This document shows, piece after piece, positions 34,502-51,790 of a stretch of DNA of 64,000 nucleotides. This DNA is from Mangifera indica (lineage: Eukaryota; Streptophyta; Magnoliopsida; Sapindales; Anacardiaceae): NCBI RefSeq assembly GCF_011075055.1, contig NC_058154.1:558001-622000 (forward strand). Direction: 5' to 3'. The translations under genes and the position numbers were made by a program. Under the pieces are notes generated by a model, which did not search any database, was not told the DNA's origin, and saw nothing but the letters and a program-made list of their open reading frames with translations. The stretch's first letter is position 1. Each line of letters starts with the position of its first letter.

Positions 34502-35376
34502 AGGGAAAACGACTATTTCTCACTCATTTTTTAGGTATATCTCAAACTCATACTCATAGAAGATAAAAATCTAATTTTTCTACCCATAACCAAACTGTCA
34601 TCCAATTTTTCTGTTAGAGACAAGGGCAAAATCGATAATTTACTGTTTATATTAAAAAGTTATAAAATTATTACTTTTCACCCCCTTTAAGTTTTAGAAA
34701 CTAATATTTCATCTTTAACCAAAGTTTTTAAACTTTTAAAACTAACATTTTCATCCCTAAACCTAGGGTTTCCATATTTTTTAAAAGACAGTCATCCCTC
34801 ATAACTTTCAAAAATAACAGTTTCACCCCTATTCTTCAATTTCATCTTTCGATATCGTCACCAACCTCCTTTTTCTCCTGGTATGACGGCGGTGGTGCGA
34901 CGAAGAGATCTTCATCTCCTCGTGGCACGGTGTGACGAAGAGACGAAGATCTCTTCGTTGCACCACCGTGTGACGAAGAGGTCTCTCTTTATCACTCCAC
35001 CCAGACGACGAAGCGTCGTCCAGATCTGGGTGACAAAGGATTGTCCTTTGTTGTCCTTTGTAGTCGAAGATGCGAGATCGTGGAATGCGTCGGCCGTCGG
35101 TGGTGACCAGAGAAGGAAGCAAACCTTAGGGGTGAAATCTAAACTTTTTAAACTTTGAGGATGGGTTTAGTTGTCAGTTTTTAAAACCTGGAGGGGGAAA
35201 ATGGTAAAATTTTAAAGTTTTAAGGTTTTAAACAGTAAAATATCAATTTTACCCCTATCCCTAACTGAGAAATTGGATGGCAGTTTGATCATGGGTGGGA
35301 AAACTGGATTTTCATCTCCCGTGGGTATGAGTTTGAGATAGGCCTAAAACATGGGTGGGACATAGTCCTTTTCCCC
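34502..35376. mobile_element. Foldback element, copy B
   Basis: About 875 bp. The left end GGGAAAACGACTATTTCTC and the right end on the minus strand, GGGGAAAAGGACTATGTCCC, pair. Pairing continues through TATCTCAAACTCATAC on both sides and through the CCAATTTTTCTGTTAG / CTAACTGAGAAATTGG segments. The centre has overlapping GACGAAGAG words and small open frames on both strands that mirror each other, as expected from a palindrome. It is not a gene. Confidence 0.75.
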
Positions 35377-35679
35377 TGCTTGCAACCAAAAGGCAACCTG
35401 AAAAACAAGCAATATTAGTCTTTCTTCCTGCCCCAAAGATACCTTTCTTTAGAGCTGAAACTACATCTAACCCTCGCTATGGTTATGGCTCTTCCATTAA
35501 ACTCGAATTGGGACTGGCGCACGGGCTTGACTTTTGGTTGTAAGGCCTAGAAAGACGTTTCAACCCCCCTGCCAATCTTATCTGGCCCGACTTTCGAAAG
35601 AAACTAAGAACCATTTCTGATTTTTATAGCAACTCTATGTCTGATAGTGGCTTCGCTTCGTTAGCGGCTCTTTAGCATC

Positions 35680-36030
35680 TGTCCTAATTTTTAGGTTGCA
35701 AGGAGGACTTCAAAAACTTCTCATGGCCTTTCTGAGAAGTTGAAGGACATGAAGAAGTTGCGTGAGGTGGAGGAAGTGAAGCTCAACGACCTGAAGGAGA
35801 TGAAAAGGAAGCTGAAACGGCATGAGGTGAATTCTTAGTCTTCACGGTTGAGGGAGCTCGAGCTTAAGGCTATCGCAGACTCCATGACGTTAGGGTTTGC
35901 TGCCGAGGTGAAGTCTCTGAATATAAGGCTGGAGGAGTTTGAGGAGAGGCATAAGAGGCAGACCATTGACTACGGTAGCGTCGTGAAGGAAGAAACATTA
36001 ACGCACTCAAAGTGTGATCCCCTGCTTTAA
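35680..36030 (+). pseudogene. Fragment of a coiled-coil coding sequence
   Basis: Plus-strand sequence reads as a Lys/Glu/Leu-rich coiled coil (KLKDMKKLREVEEVKLNDLKE..., then after a TAG near 35836, RELELKAIADSM and AAEVKSLNIRLEEFEERH). The in-frame stop, the lack of a clear start and the isolation next to repeats suggest a broken gene or a retroelement-associated ORF fragment. I cannot name the family. Confidence 0.45.
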
Positions 36031-36194
36031 ATAACCATGAAGACATATTACAGCCACCAGGAAAAGAGGGGGAATGAGATGGGATATGGAAGAGGAAAGA
36101 GGAGGAATGAGATGGTAGAAATTCAGGATTGTCGTAATGGCAGCGATACCACGAAAGTTGAGAGAGAGAGTTCTATGTATTTTGATAACTTCCA

Positions 36195-36540
36195 CAATGC
36201 GTTTGGTTAAATAATTTTTTTATTGATAAAAATAAAAAATTATCCTAAAAATAAGTTATTAAGTATAAATTTATTATTATAGTTGATTTTATTTATTAAA
36301 ATTAATATATATAAATAATTACGTATTTAATTAGAAATAATAAAATAATGTTAATTTATTATTAAATAGGTATAAAAATATTTTTTATATTTTTATTATT
36401 TTAATTAAAATTTGAAGACATTTTTAACCTAAAAATTTAATAAGTAAAAATAAAATAATAACAAAAAATAAAATTGTTATTAATCTTTTAATAAAATAAT
36501 AATTTAAATAATTTTTATATTACCGGTCAAATTACCGTTG
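36195..36540. mobile_element. AT-rich MITE-like segment
   Basis: Begins with GCGTTTGGTTAAATAA and is almost entirely A/T up to about 36530, where AAATTACCGT appears. It resembles the element at 1479-1917 in its terminal word and composition. Borders are approximate. Confidence 0.4.
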
Positions 36541-36825
36541 AAATATTTTATTATTTTACAAAAAAAAAAAAAAAAGACTATCAAAATAATAAAAGATAAC
36601 TCCAACCAGTCGCCTCATTATTATATATCATTTATCAGGAAGTACAACATATATACATGCAAATTACGATTTACACAAACCGATATACAAATTCTACAAA
36701 GCAAACAAGCTCCTTTATTATGGAGAAGGGTTACAGAAGGAACCAAAATTATATTTTCAAACGCGGCGAGATTTGATAATACTATCAATTACTGCCAGAA
36801 AGAGACAGTACCTCAGATTCGTGTC

Positions 36826-42239
<5,414 letters not shown>

Positions 42240-42649
42240 TAAAAATCCACTGAAACTGAAAATAGAAGGTTCAAATTTTCTAGCAGAAAAATTATGTTTG
42301 TTTGTTTGTTTGATCAGAAAAAGCGAGAGAAAATCTACAAACTCCAAATCCAAGGAAAATGGAGTCTCCCGCAAACCATATCCAGGTCAGCGGTATTCCC
42401 ACTAAGTTACAGTGTCTCTGCTATTTTTTTCTCTCTTTGAGTGGCTGCTGCTGTCTTTCTCTCTCGACAGTATCACTATTTATAAGAAAAAGCTTCGACA
42501 TGGAGTGCGGGGTTTGTAATTTTTGATTTACCGTACCGTGTGATGTGGCGTCATTTTATTGGATCTTCTATTTTGTTCTATTAGTAATGTGTCGTTTTCA
42601 TCGGTTAGTTTAGCTGCTTGTTCCCTCCGTGAGCACAAATTATTATTCG
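42240..42649. promoter_or_regulatory. ECA gene leader and promoter region
   Basis: Directly upstream of the ECA start on the minus strand. It contains AAAGAGAGAAA and similar purine/pyrimidine tracts (CTTTCTCTCTCGA near 42455), common in plant 5' leaders. A TATA-like TTTATAAG lies near 42479-42486. The transcription start is not determined. Confidence 0.4.
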
Positions 42650-43538
42650 AACTTGGCCAAAAGACATATTCCCACCCAAGGTTTAGCGGATTCACATTTA
42701 TATCTTAAATTTAAAGAGCATCATTGTCATTTAATATTTAATATTAAAAAATATAAATTAATCTTCTTTCCACCTTTAAATTATAAAATTAACATTTTTT
42801 CTCCAAGTTTGAGATTTAAAAACTTTACTTTTCCTCTTAGAGTTTAGTTTTTTTCCCTTCCTTTTTTGATGGCTTTCTTTGTTGTAGACTAACTTCGACT
42901 TTCCACCCATTTTTTTTTTCGATGCTCTCTCCACCCCCTAGTAATCTCCTTGAAGAATGATGATCAGTGCTTCAATCAAATCGATGAATGCTTTGATTGA
43001 CTCAATTACGGTAGTGGATGAATTGATAATTGCTTCAGACAATGATAATTTTTTATGGCATGAGAGTCAAAGAAGATAGACGATGATGACCATTGTTGAA
43101 TCAAAGCATGGGTTGACAAAGTGCACTACCCATGCTTTGATTCGATCAAAGCATTAGTCGTCGTTTATTGTCATTGTCGAGTCAGCTAAGAGGGGAAGAG
43201 ATGACTAAAGAATAAGATGGGTGGGAAGTCGAAGTAGGTCGACAATAGAAAAGACCATGAAAAAAGGAAAAAAAAAACTAAACCTTAAGAGAAAAAGTGA
43301 AATTTTTATATTTTAAGTTTGAAAAAAAAATATTGATTTTTAAAATTTAAAGAAGAAAAAAAGATTAATTTATATATTTTTTAATGTTAAATATTAAATA
43401 ATAATTATACACTTCAAATTAACAATTTTTCTTAATTTTAATCATTGATAAGTGAATTTTTAAATTTTTAAAACTTAATAGTATGAATTTGAAGTTACAC
43501 TAAACTTTAGGTGAGAATATGTGTTTTGGCCTTCAAAC
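42650..43538. mobile_element. Foldback element, copy C
   Basis: Left end TTGGCCAAAAGACATATTCCC pairs with the right end read on the minus strand, AAGGCCAAAACACATATTCTC. Pairing continues inward (ATTTAATATTTAATATTAAAA versus TTTTTAATGTTAAATATTAAA). The centre has mirrored GATGATGA/TCATCATC and CAATCAAAGCAT words. About 890 bp; no gene. Confidence 0.7.
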
Positions 43539-44472
43539 ATTAACGCACGATATAATTGTGACGTCTATAATTGGTTTGACTAAATGTATAATCATTCATT
43601 TGGGGTTTATTTTTTAAAAAATCAATTAAAATAATTATTTTTTAATTAGATTAAATAATTTTATACAAATATAGCTAAAATTGTGATAATTAAATCGTGT
43701 ATTATATTGTATATTAAAATTTTAATTTTTTATATCATATAGTAAGTATCATATCATATCATATAATACAAATTTAAAAAAATAAAATAATAAAAAATTT
43801 TAATTGACACGTTATTATTTAAAAAAATATATTAAAATCACTGTTAAAAATTTAAAATTTTTCATATAAATTTTTATTATATTATTATTTTTTATAAAAA
43901 GTATATTAATTTATATTGATAATAAATATCATATCATATTATATAATATATTCATTTTATTATATTAATTCGATACATTTTATGATATGTATCATTTTAC
44001 ACTTTTATAATATCATATCGTATTATAAAATACTCGTAATTAGAGTTAAAACCTCAAATTAATATTTGTTTTATTCTTAATTTCTTATCTTAAATTTTGT
44101 TATATAATTATAAATCAATTTTTATTAATTTATAAATTATTATTGTTTTCTATATTTTTTTTCAATTAATTATTCGAATGCATGTATAAACACGTCAAGC
44201 AAGCTTTTTCAGAATTACAAATCTAATCCAATTATCAATTGATAGTTGATGGTAACATTATTCATATTTAATTAAAATGCAAGAACAAAGTAATTGCGTT
44301 ATTATATTACTTTATGGTAAAATATTTTTAAATATACAAAGAAATTTCATTCCATTCATGCAAGAAAACACTTTGTAAAATTGGAAAATCCTTGGAACAT
44401 GATATGAAAGCTGGACTTTACCTATAAATTCAATAATTGTTGGTTTATTTATTTATTAACAATATTTTTAAA
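43539..44472. other. AT-rich intergenic DNA
   Basis: More than 80% A/T in places, with repeated ATATCATATCAT words around 43730-43770 and 43925-44025. Nothing coding. Confidence 0.55.
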
Positions 44473-45108
44473 ATGCTTGTGGAGCTCAAACCAAACAGAA
44501 AGCTGCCAAACGCCAAGCGGCTACAGCGTCTTCTCCAAGTAAGATGAGCTCATTACTGTTAGTTTTCAAAGTTTTTACTGTTTTTTTGTCTTTTCAAGCT
44601 TTGATCTGTAAGACTTTTGACGGTTGAAGAAGGAGACTGAACTTCAAAAATGAAAAATGAACGCAGAAGAGCTGGAGAAAAAAGATCTGGAGCTCTTCTG
44701 CTAAGGTAACTTTCTGCAAAAGGTAAATCATCCGGATTTTCAAATCTCAATAATACATTACTTAATCGGCATTTTAGAAATTAAATTAAGTAATAAAAAA
44801 ATTATGAGCTATGGCTGGAAGTTGAATGCAATTGGTCGTAGTTTTGAACGTCTGTAGTACACTAGCTCAGTACAATTAGTTAGAAGATGTGAAATGCAAG
44901 TAAACGCAAAATTTTCCAGCTATCTTTGCCTCAAGTTTCAACTATAGGAAGTTTCGTAGGAATTTTCTCTAGTCTTTTTCATAAATTTTTAATGAAAACT
45001 CCTACGCAACGAAAGAAGTCAAGTCTTTATTTAATTGATAAATGGCTTAGAAGTCTGGGGATGGATGATGATGCTTACCCCTACGCTATGGAGGCAATTT
45101 TAAATTAA
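44473..45108 (+). CDS. Possible small two-exon gene (84 residues), speculative
   Basis: An ATG at 44473 opens 22 codons (MLVELKPNRKLPNAKRLQ...) ending at a good donor (CAA|GTAAGA, 44538/44539). The acceptor TTTTCCAG at 44912-44919 starts a 63-codon frame in the same phase (44920-45108). It holds LSLPQVSTIGSFVGIFSS, TPTQRKKSSLYLIDKWLRS and LGMDDDAYPYAMEAILN before the stop. The second part looks more protein-like than its AT-rich surroundings. I do not recognise the family. It could be a gene fragment, and another donor at 44715 gives the wrong phase. Confidence 0.25.
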
Positions 45109-46022
45109 CAAAACAATCAAATTACGTGGGAAAGGCATTACCTGGAAAATTTGAATATTTCTTTTGGTTTACTTTTTTTTTTAAAATAAAATTACGTATA
45201 CTTAATTTTAAATATTTTATTAAATATTTAAATAATATTAGAAATAATTTATTATCTTTTAAAAGAAGATATTAATTATAATTATAATTAAAAATTAAAA
45301 AAAATACTTCTGTGCTGTTATTGGTGGCCAATAAAGACAGGTCATGCTTTTAAACAGTGTAAGCTGAAAATTTTTCAACAGTAAATGCTTTAATAATATA
45401 TTCTTTAAATTTATAAGCCGAATTCCTCCTATCAAAAAGTTGATGAGGTGAATAACTTATATCTATGCCAGAGACGCATAGAGATAAGTAAATGGAGGTG
45501 GGTGTTTATAGCAAAAGGTCTCTAGTTTGAAAGTAGAAGATTTTTATACTATTTAATTTGTTGTGGTAGGTTGAATCGGCGATTGCACATACAATCTGAA
45601 GCCCCTTAAAAAATTTCCGCCGTGCCGCATGACACCGATTACCAACCTTTGATAGCGACGAAAGGAGGCTGAAAGGTGCTTTTTGGTTTTTGGTTAAAGA
45701 AGGGTTGGATTAATCACAACCAGAAGGTAAAATTATAAGTTCAGTCATGGGTAGAACTCATTTTTTAATTTGATTAATCTTATTTTTATTATTCAAACTA
45801 CTAGTTGCATTTTATTGTCTCTCATCAATCTCATTGCAGCATAAGCAGTCGTCAACATCCTCAGTTGTTTCTAGCGGCTGCCGACCAACGTGGGAATTGA
45901 GAAGGTCAAACGATGGTTCATTGAGGGAAAGGCAGATAAGAATCTAATCTGAACTTCAAAAATCAGTAAGTCCAAGGTATTTTATTAGTCGTGCTTCCAG
46001 TTAACATCAACAGAATCTGTCC
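45109..46022. other. Intergenic
   Basis: No supported gene. 45450-45620 has a short GTCTCTAGTTTGAAAG stretch reminiscent of a tRNA-derived SINE box, too weak to call. AATCTGTCC at 46014-46022 is the left target duplication of the next element. Confidence 0.45.
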
Positions 46023-46351
46023 AGGGCTGGATTCGAGCCGAGCCGAGCTCGGCTCGCAGCCAGCTTGGGCTCGGCTCGGTTTTTTTATGGCCGGCTCGAG
46101 TTCGGCTCGTTTTTGGCTTGGCTCGTTTATGGCTCGGTTCGGCTCGTTTTTCATATCAAAACGACACCGTTTTGTAAATATATATAGATCAAAACGACGT
46201 CGTTTTGTATAAAAAATTTTAAAAAAAAATTACTAAGCCAACCCGAGCTAGCTCGAGCTCGATCGAGCCGAGCAGAGCCCGGCTTGTTTCGGGCTCGAAC
46301 CGAGCCGAGCCAAGCTCGAGCTCGAGCTAGCTCAGCTCGAATCCAGCCCTA
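46023..46351. mobile_element. Mutator-like TIR element, copy 2 (non-autonomous, best preserved)
   Basis: The left end AGGGCTGGATTCGAGC is matched exactly by the right end on the minus strand (last base 46350). The inverted repeats continue imperfectly as GAGCCGAGC words for about 50 bp. It is flanked by the perfect 9-bp duplication AATCTGTCC (46014-46022 and 46352-46360), diagnostic of the Mutator superfamily. The centre holds AACGACGTCGTTTT, also in copies 1 and 3. The short frames on both strands follow from the inverted repeat. No transposase. Confidence 0.88.
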
Positions 46352-46429
46352 AATCTGTCCATATTTTACAGCCCAAAAGACTTGTTCTTACCTGAAGTTT
46401 AGTTTATTGTCAACTCTTACATGGTGATT

Positions 46430-47345
46430 TTCAAAAATTTAAATATTCAATCATCAATTATTATTTTTAGAAAAATTTGTTAAACTTATGAATATAATTA
46501 TCATTTAAAAAAATAAAATTTTATCTCATTTCTTCACATAAATTTTAAAAATTAATTTTTTTTTTCAACATAAGTTTTGAAAACTTAACATTTCCCCCTC
46601 AGGTTTATTTTTTTACTCTCAGCCCAATGCCTTGTCCCAACCACTGGTTGCCACACCAGCCTTTCGCGCCTTCATCTCATGCCTATCCTTGTCCATCTGT
46701 CAAGGATTCTATCAAACTTGGTCATGGTTCAAACTTGTAGACCAAACCGTCATGACATGGCCGATTCCCTCTCTGAAACCTACTCTTAGATCAAACTACT
46801 TCAAGGTTAACTACTAACCTTACTAGCACTCGTACTCACTTTCTCTCTCTTATCGCATCCTTTCTCTATGCTCGTCTTTCTTTGCCTTTTAGGCATATAG
46901 ATGATTCTCTACATTTTTAGACCATTAGATCAGCCTCTTATCATCTTTGGGCATACATTCTTTGTCTGCGAGATGTTTGTTTATGACTATCAAATCTCTA
47001 TTGATCTCTATGTTGATGGTCGAAACAACAATTATGTGTACTTATGGTGCTTTTAGGGTCTCCAAGGATATCTTCTTGGACAAAGTCAGTTAGGCACAAA
47101 AAAAGTTGTTGAAGGAATGAAAAAAATAAACCCTATTGGAAAAAAGTTAAGTTTTCATAATTTATATTTAAAGAATGGTTAGTTTTTAAATTTAGGTAAA
47201 GAAATGAGATAAAATTTTATTTTTTAATATTACAAATTAAATAATATTTATACTCTTTAAACTAACAAATTTTTGTAATAATAATAATTAATAAATAAGT
47301 ATTAAAATTTTTTAAACTTAATAAATAAAAATTTACCAATAAATT
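46430..47345. mobile_element. Foldback element, copy D, degenerate
   Basis: Left and right flanks pair imperfectly. TAAAATTTTATCTCATTTCTT on the left answers AAGAAATGAGATAAAATTTTA on the right, and CATAAGTTTTGAAAACTTAAC answers GTTAAGTTTTCATAATTTAT. The general arrangement and inner AT-rich words match copies A-C. Borders are approximate. Confidence 0.55.
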
Positions 47346-49862
47346 AAATCAAGGATGGAAAGAAGTTTTTAACATATTTTATAATATACTATGAAGTATT
47401 GTAGGGTAAAACTTCTACCATCTCGCTTCCGAATAACAAACGCTAACTTACATCAGTAATCAGCAAGAGCATGACTTGTGCTTTGACTGTGGCAGTTGAT
47501 TTCAGATTCCAAGGTATCAAAGCATATAATTCGAAATTTCAAATTGGCCAAAAGATTTATGTTTGGTGTGTTCTTAAATTTTTATTTATGAATTTTTAAA
47601 ATTTTGAATATCTATCCATTTATGAAAATTAAGGTCACCCAAGTTTTAATAATTTATAAATAAATTTTAAATTTTTAAAATTTCACAAATAAGAATTTAA
47701 ATATATATTAAACTTTAGAAAAGAATAAATCTTTTTGTCTTTCAAATATTAAAAAGACATCAAAGCTTATACTTCAAATATTTAAAATGATCGAATGCCC
47801 AGTCTAATTTTGATGAAATGCATATTTTCCAGCATCTAATAAAATAGTTCCATAATAGTTGTCTTTTCGGTATCAGATTTTTTTCGAATACTTTTTTATA
47901 AATATAAATATTAATAATTTATCTTTAATTTTTTAATCTAATTTATCCCTTCCAAACCAAGTCAATTTTGCCAAACATGGACTTCTAATGTCACCCAATC
48001 TTTTTTTATTTTTATTTTTCAGGCATGGGGTTGGCTTAACAACCCATTAAAATTTTGTGCAGCCAAATGTCCTACCAAGCCTCAATAGCCACATTCTAAT
48101 AACAATTAATTTTTCTTGTCAATGTGTGGAATTAATAATTTTGGTTATTGATTTTCTTCCACGGGGAAGAAATCTTGTGAAGGCAGTCAAAGTCGACATG
48201 CTTTGATTCTTATTGATCTTTGTCTTGGATAAATATGATTGGAGGGACTGTAAGCTCTTTCTAATAGCAAATAATTTTTCTTGGCAATGTGTGGAATAAA
48301 GAGTTGATTGTTAAAGCATACGTTCGCAATGTTAATAGTCTTGAAGAAGATATTAGGGTTTCTTAGGCTGCAAGTGATAAGGTGATGAAGACTTTGCTTT
48401 CCATTTTGAAGTTCTTTAGCAACTGTCGGTGTTCTTCGGGAGATGTTACGGATCATAGAAAATTCTCTAAGTACTCCTAATTGGTTGAGAGAAATATAAA
48501 ATTGTAAAACAATGACAATTTTTAAATAACGATAATTATTTATCGCTAAGAGATGGGAAATACAAAAAAAGTCATGTGTGACAAATATCATAGGTTGAGA
48601 TATTGAAAAAATTGATTAGGTGAAATTATTGATGACAAAGAGGTGAGAGAAGGTGAGTGTAGGAGAAAAAGTTAGTGATAGATTTTGAGGTAAAATAATA
48701 TTCATACATATCTTTTTATACAACAGTTTTCATTAATAAAATAGATTATGAGTGAATAAATAGATTTTTGAAAAATCTCTACGTAATCAAAGTTTGGATG
48801 GGAAATTGTTATCCCACCATTTAGAAATGGGGCCAAAACCACAAAACTAATACATTATTGGCGGATTGATGGGGCATGTGACCTCTAAATCAAATTTAAC
48901 TTGATTAAATTGTAACAGCAGAAATGGGATTAACATACAGAGACAGGCAAATAGCTAAGTGAGAACTAGAGTGGTTGAATTGACAGTTGAATTGGACGCA
49001 CAATACAAGGACAGCCGTAGACAATTTATGTTTCTTGTCTACTTCAACCTCGAGATTTTCCTGATCAACTTGAAGAAAATTTTGTGTCCTCAACTTTCCA
49101 GTCAAGCAGATGGGCCCACCAAGTTATTGTGGGCCCAAAATAGTGTGCCTTAATGATTGAGAGAATGGACTTAAGAAGAAAATGTTCACCTCCTTTTTGG
49201 GCTGGAAGCCTATAATTCACCACTAATTCTGATTGGGCAAGGACTACACAAAAGTCTATGTAACGGATTGATTAAAACTAACCATGGATACATGAAAGTG
49301 ATGCCATATGCACATATATTTAAGAATTTAATTAAATATTTATATTAAATATCATAAATTATCATTTCAATTTATATAAATAAATTAATCAATAATTTTA
49401 TTTATGTGGTAATTAAAAGGACCCAATAACAAAAAATTTTAAATTTATCTAGTTTTAGGTATCAAATTAACTATTAAATTAACTATTATTTTATTTTTTA
49501 TTTAAAATTATATAATTTTATAATATATTATTAAGATATTCAATTAGATCCATGAAATTCAATACATATAATTTTATTATCCAATAATATATACAGTGAT
49601 GAGGTGGTATTTTTAATTAAAATAATAAAGATAGTTTAAGATTACTTAACAAGGAAATCATAGTGGGTTCAATTATAAGCAACAATTATTCTGTATAATA
49701 TGATTTTAAAATATACAAATAAAATTATATTTTCACCATTTATTCAATTTTAATTATCTTAGAAGCCAATGGTTGGTTTCATTATTAAATCCCAGGCAAT
49801 ATAAGAACTGGAACTGTCAAAAAAAGAAAAAAAGGTAATGATAATAATATAAGGACCCCGAA
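47346..49862. other. Intergenic
   Basis: About 2.5 kb, AT-rich. The longest open frame (minus strand, 48187-48591) has a biased composition and no family resemblance, so I do not call it. 49310-49560 resembles the AT-rich MITE cores. No supported gene. Confidence 0.45.
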
Positions 49863-50043
49863 TAAGGCTGGATTTGAGTCGAGTTAAACTTGAGCTTGGT
49901 TCGACTCGTTTTTTGTTATTAAAATGATATCATTTTAATACATATTGATCAAAACGATGTCGTTTTATATCAAAATTTTTAATTGAAAAATTTAACGAGT
50001 AGCTCAAGCTCGGCTAGGGCTGCCTCAGTTCGAGTTCAGCCCA
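49863..50043. mobile_element. Mutator-like TIR element, copy 3, short
   Basis: Left end AAGGCTGGATTTGAGTCGAG and right end on the minus strand GGGCTGAACTCGAACTGAGG are imperfect inverted repeats. Both flanks carry CCCCGAA (49856-49862 and 50046-50052), consistent with a 9-bp duplication at 7 of 9 positions. The AACGATGTCGTTTT core is shared with copies 1 and 2. About 180 bp, internally deleted. Confidence 0.6.
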
Positions 50044-50193
50044 ATCCCCGAAGATTCAAGAATCATTAAAATATTTCTCTAAATTCACACTTCAATTTCA
50101 GTAACACTTTTAATTTTCTAGGCTAAGCTAAATAAATCGAGATATTTTTCAAATTATTTTTCAGATGATTGTAAAATACTACCACAAAACATA

Positions 50194-50196
<3 letters not shown>

Positions 50197-50240
<44 letters not shown>
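50197..50240. repeat. (AT)22 microsatellite
   Basis: An uninterrupted run of 22 AT dinucleotides. Confidence 0.93.
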
Positions 50241-50243
<3 letters not shown>

Positions 50244-50744
50244 TATTTATTTATTTTATAATGATGAGAAATCCTCCAAAATAATGGTCTATTACACTTT
50301 AACACAGAAAAGCTTTAAACTACATGATAAAAGAAACACTATGAAAGCCATTTACACACATCTTACACAACAATTCTGAAATGACACATTTAACCTTTGT
50401 ATTCAAACATTTTCAACCAAAATACACATAGTTAGTAGTATTATACAAATGTACAATATGTATCATGTAATATAATATGATATATATAAAAAATGATATA
50501 TATTCTAAAACGTATTGAAAAGTATCTAATATAGTAAATGTATTATATGATATGCTACATGTATGATAGATATATATCAAACAATATAATACAATACATA
50601 TTATCAATATGGATTGATATATTTTTTTTTAGAAGTGATGACGTGGTAAAGGTGTATCTGAAAATTTTTTAATTTCAAATAGTGTTTATGATATTTTAAA
50701 ATGATTGCACGAAAATTATAATTTTTTATTTTTTTATAATTATT

Positions 50745-50930
50745 ATTTTTAAAAGATGAATAATAATATATATGTCTATTTTGAGTACACAATATATATA
50801 TATTTAGATGTATTCTCACGTGATTGAGTGTTATTTTATCTTTAATTTAAAATTATTAAATCATATGATAATATACATCTAATATGTACTTATTTGTATA
50901 TTCAAAGTGGGTACATATATAGTTATATTG
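50745..50930. mobile_element. MITE (family member 4)
   Basis: The left arm contains GTCTATTTTGAGTACACAAT and the right arm on the minus strand TATGTACCCACTTTGAATATAC. A TTTAATTTAAAATTA core lies between them. The ends match the family ends at 26685. Confidence 0.5.
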
Positions 50931-51319
50931 TTAAAAGATATATGTATCATATAATACGATACTATACGTAATATACAATATAAAAAATTAGGGTTTTAAT
51001 ATACGATACGATATGTGATTCGATTATGGTGAGTATACACTTTAGCCATGGGCAATTTCGTCAAAAGAGTAGGATTTTCATTTTTGCCACCTACCCCATC
51101 CCAAGTCCTGGCCAAGCGCAGCACATCACACCCCCTGTTAAAGACGCAGTGATAATGGCTAATTATTCCGAATCATAATCCCACTAAAAATAAAAAACCC
51201 TAATTCTCTCTGTTTGTACGTATCTTTTCTTCCAATCTAAGCCTTCCCTTTCAATTTAAAAACCCTCGATTTACATTCAACATCTCCCTGAAACAGCCAC
51301 TGCTCCAACAGTAATTAAT

Positions 51320-51790
51320 ATGACTTCAGTTTGCATATCCAACTGTGTAAACGACGCACGTGACCCACGTGTGCCGGTGCGCGCCACCTACGTCAACCTC
51401 TACAAGTGGCCGGAGTCGGATGCCGAGTTCGTTCGAGCGGTTACGTCGAGTTCCAACGTCCGGCAAGGGGTGCACGTGCATGGGCATGGCCACCCTAGGG
51501 TTGTCGACAGCATCTCGTGCCGGCAGATGTATTTGAGAAGCTACAAATTCTCGCGAGACGATGTTGATAAGGAGGCCGAGAGTGAAAAGACCGCCATGTG
51601 TTTTGGCAGAGTGAAGGAGAAAGACAAAGAGAAGGATAATAACAACAACAGGAGGACGAGGAAGAGAAAGGAGAAGGAACGACGTCGTAAAAGGAATAAG
51701 TGTTTGAAGAATCTCTCATGCAATGCATTGTTTAGGCTTTTTCACAGGCTGTTGTCTTGTGGCTCTAGTATAGATGTTGCTGATCGTTGA
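51320..51790 (+). CDS. Conserved plant protein of unknown function, basic Lys/Arg-rich C-terminus
   Basis: Single exon, 156 residues. The N-terminal half (MTSVCISNCVNDARDPRVPV, RATYVNLYKWPESDAEFVRA, VDSISCRQMYLRSYKFSRD) looks conserved and globular, and I recall this pattern from small uncharacterised dicot proteins. The C-terminal half is strongly basic (KEKDKEKDNNNNRRTRKRKEKERRRKRNK), a probable nuclear-localisation region, and ends in a short hydrophobic-basic helix (NALFRLFHRLL). G/C content rises sharply over the frame compared with the flanks, supporting a real gene. No catalytic motif is visible and I assign no function. Confidence 0.8.
   Translation: MTSVCISNCVNDARDPRVPVRATYVNLYKWPESDAEFVRAVTSSSNVRQGVHVHGHGHPRVVDSISCRQMYLRSYKFSRDDVDKEAESEKTAMCFGRVKEKDKEKDNNNNRRTRKRKEKERRRKRNKCLKNLSCNALFRLFHRLLSCGSSIDVADR

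Larger units (their letters stand above)
50044..51319. other. Intergenic, promoter of the gene at 51320
   Basis: Contains an AT microsatellite (50197-50240), many ATATGATA words and a MITE-like segment (50745-50930). The last 200 bases are richer in C and T and probably hold the leader of the next gene. A TATA box cannot be chosen with confidence in such AT-rich DNA. Confidence 0.45.

Noticed and set aside
34829..35158. Overlapping Arg-rich frames on both strands
   Set aside because: They mirror each other because they sit in the palindromic centre of foldback copy B.
45963..46212. Ala/Glu/Pro-rich and Gly/Ser-rich frames on opposite strands
   Set aside because: Products of GAGCCGAGC-type repeats in the Mutator-like TIR element.
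48187..48591. A 134-codon minus-strand open frame
   Set aside because: Biased composition, no family resemblance, no G/C rise over flanks and no splice support.
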